A stretch of DNA of 64,000 nucleotides, taken from assembly GCF_004138215.1 (NCBI RefSeq), contig NZ_RYYS01000064.1, positions 62,001-126,000 of the forward strand, read 5' to 3'. Numbering within the stretch: position 1 is the first letter of the stretch; the number at the start of each line of letters is the position of its first letter. The translations under genes were made by a program, and so were the position numbers. Below, in pieces: positions 62,698-64,000 of this stretch. This DNA is from Anaerophilus nitritigenes. Its GTDB lineage: Bacteria > Bacillota > Clostridia > Peptostreptococcales > Thermotaleaceae. Under the pieces are notes generated by a model. It had not been told where the DNA came from and did no database searches. It was given only the letters and a program-made list of their open reading frames with translations.

Positions 62698-64000
62698 ATG
62701 AAGAAAATTTGTATTAGTATAATATTGGTCATACTCACTTCAATGATGAGCTTTGCAGATTACACAACTCCTTATAGAACAGGGATCATAGAAGGATATG
62801 TAAAAGATGTAGCAGATAATCAAATCAAAATAGAGGAATATGATGGATCAGTCCATCTTCTTCCTCTTTCAAACAAAGCAGTGTGTACAATAGATCAAAT
62901 CCCTGTTACTTTAAAGGATTTTAAAGCAGGAATGGAAGTTTTTGGAGAAATAAAAGGAAGAAGCGTGACGCTTCTTGAAAGTTATTCCACACAAAATCCA
63001 GGATATATTCCTCCAGGGGGAAAAGTTAGATCTGGAATTGTAAAAAAAATAGATAGGGATCAACTCATTATTAAAACATTGATGGGAGATGAAACTTATT
63101 TTACTTCTCCTGCTACTATTACCCTCAAAAAAGCTACGGATACACAACTATCTTCCTTGTATGAAGGAGATCGAGTAAAATTATATTTTGATGAAATCAA
63201 CTCTGATGTCATTAGTCGATTAAACATAGAAGGAAATAGTATTTTAATCAAAGACCTTTATAGAGCAGTAGTAAAAAAAGCAGATAATTTAGAAGATAAG
63301 ATTGTATTTGATAAAGTAGAAGTATTTAAAAATGGAAAATGGGATGAAATCAATAGAAGTATAACTCTTCCTTATAGTTCAGAGCTTCCACTTTATATAG
63401 GAGGACAAAAGGTTCCTTATGAAAATTTAAAATACTATAGAGGTAAAACTGCTTATTTAGCTATGAAGGATTTTTTTGGAACAGAAAAAATTGAAAAGAT
63501 GGTACTTAAAAATCAATATGAAAGAAGTTATTCAGATAAAATTGAAAAAATTAATTGGTACGCAGATCAATTTGAACTTAAAAATAAAAAAAATATTAGC
63601 TTTACAGAAGGTACTATGATTATTAAAAATGGAAGATTAGTAGACAAAGATGCTATTACTCCAAATGCAGATGCGTTTGTTGTAGCCGATGGAAGAGGAA
63701 CGAATCAAATTGCAGGAGTGATTAGTATCTATAATGAAGACTTAAATAACTCAAATATAGGGCAGAATTATCTTTATGTAGGTAGAATGAACAGAATATT
63801 TGAAGATGCAGTTTATCTAAAAGATTTTTATCTTTTAAATAATCATGAATGGGAATCTTATAGAACAAGAAGAGAAAGTGATGAAAAAGAATTATATTAT
63901 GATCAAGATACGATGATTTATGATTTAGAAAATCAAAATTATGTTTCTGCAAAAGAATTTTTTGCCAAAGATTATGCAGTAGATGAAGATACAGATTCTG
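62698..64000 (+). CDS. secreted protein, incomplete at the window end
   Basis: Open from ATG 62698 to the last base without a stop, at least 434 codons. AGGAGG lies 5 bases upstream, and the gene begins 2 bases after the TIG-protein stop. The signal peptide is at residues 1-20 (MKKICISIILVILTSMMSFA). The rest is beta-rich, with repeats of about 60-100 residues of the type GVIEGYVKDVADNQIKIEEYDG and VRSGIVKKIDRDQLIIKTLMGDE, like a chain of small beta-barrels. No family recognised. Same operon as the two giants. Confidence 0.8.
   Translation, partial: MKKICISIILVILTSMMSFADYTTPYRTGIIEGYVKDVADNQIKIEEYDGSVHLLPLSNKAVCTIDQIPVTLKDFKAGMEVFGEIKGRSVTLLESYSTQNPGYIPPGGKVRSGIVKKIDRDQLIIKTLMGDETYFTSPATITLKKATDTQLSSLYEGDRVKLYFDEINSDVISRLNIEGNSILIKDLYRAVVKKADNLEDKIVFDKVEVFKNGKWDEINRSITLPYSSELPLYIGGQKVPYENLKYYRGKTAYLAMKDFFGTEKIEKMVLKNQYERSYSDKIEKINWYADQFELKNKKNISFTEGTMIIKNGRLVDKDAITPNADAFVVADGRGTNQIAGVISIYNEDLNNSNIGQNYLYVGRMNRIFEDAVYLKDFYLLNNHEWESYRTRRESDEKELYYDQDTMIYDLENQNYVSAKEFFAKDYAVDEDTDS

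Noticed and set aside
1-64000. CRISPR array, rRNA or tRNA genes
   Set aside because: No spaced direct-repeat array, cloverleaf or rRNA segment was noticed by reading; a covariance-model scan would be decisive for tRNAs and small RNAs.

Overview
The window reads as chromosome of a low-GC, anaerobic, spore-forming Clostridia member that ferments amino acids, probably an Alkaliphilus- or Peptostreptococcales-like lineage (inference; no rRNA is present to prove it). The main evidence is a lysine-fermentation operon (kdd, kamA-E), threonine cleavage to glycine (tdh/kbl), sigma-54 control of catabolism, a SipL-type spore coat protein typical of Clostridia rather than Bacilli, germination and sporulation genes, and an SLH surface-protein locus. 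Nearly every transcription unit ends in a clear intrinsic terminator, which makes operon boundaries readable.

Layout. 0-8.3 kb: threonine to glycine + acetyl-CoA (kbl-tdh), a DAACS amino-acid symporter, a DUF2156/Eis-like acyltransferase pair, an AGCS alanine/glycine symporter behind a tandem glycine riboswitch, and a Fur-family regulator. 8.4-11.4 kb: a compact XpaC-TelA-unknown-TerD stress operon. 11.5-16.4 kb: a TetR-controlled efflux operon (TetR, lipoprotein MFP, RND pump) with a consensus promoter and an adjacent palindrome. 16.5-19.4 kb: D-aminoacylase and NhaC antiporter. 19.7-21.3 kb: a large serine recombinase preceded by a 32-codon ORF. 21.4-25.6 kb: a thiolase with its own sigma-54 promoter, a YkgJ-type cysteine-cluster protein, a SpoIID-amidase fusion, and veg behind tandem consensus promoters. 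25.7-28.4 kb: argGH. 28.4-38.2 kb: a sporulation/germination block (sipL, ispE, a gerABC operon, spoIIR, sleB-ypeB). 38.2-40.5 kb: ddl, a ywiB-like DUF1934 gene, and a core-less arginyl-tRNA synthetase-like protein where argS usually lies. 40.5-49.9 kb: a PAS/AAA+/HTH sigma-54 activator and the lysine operon behind a textbook -24/-12 promoter. 50.1-64 kb: envelope proteins (SLH protein, a duplicated-domain secreted protein, a 1270-aa Ig-like protein, a 2083-aa TIG-repeat protein and a secreted protein running off the window end), with a sigma-D-like promoter ahead of the big operon.

How it fits together. KamA, KamDE and Kdd carry lysine to 3-keto-5-aminohexanoate; KamB and KamC are both P-loop proteins and the probable ATP-dependent reactivation system for the B12 aminomutase. 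The later steps (kce, kal, CoA transferase) are not in the window, but the thiolase shares the sigma-54 promoter class and could belong to the same regulon. Threonine cleavage feeds glycine, and the glycine riboswitch appears to be wired as an OFF switch on the AGCS transporter.

Best candidates for new biology: the ArgRS-like protein without a catalytic core, the KamB/KamC pair with GTTAGC-type hairpins in the lysine operon, a shared ATTCGGCA motif near the sigma-54 activator, the SpoIID-amidase fusion with no signal peptide, the predicted glycine OFF switch, and the surface locus with EF-hand-like loops inserted among TIG repeats.
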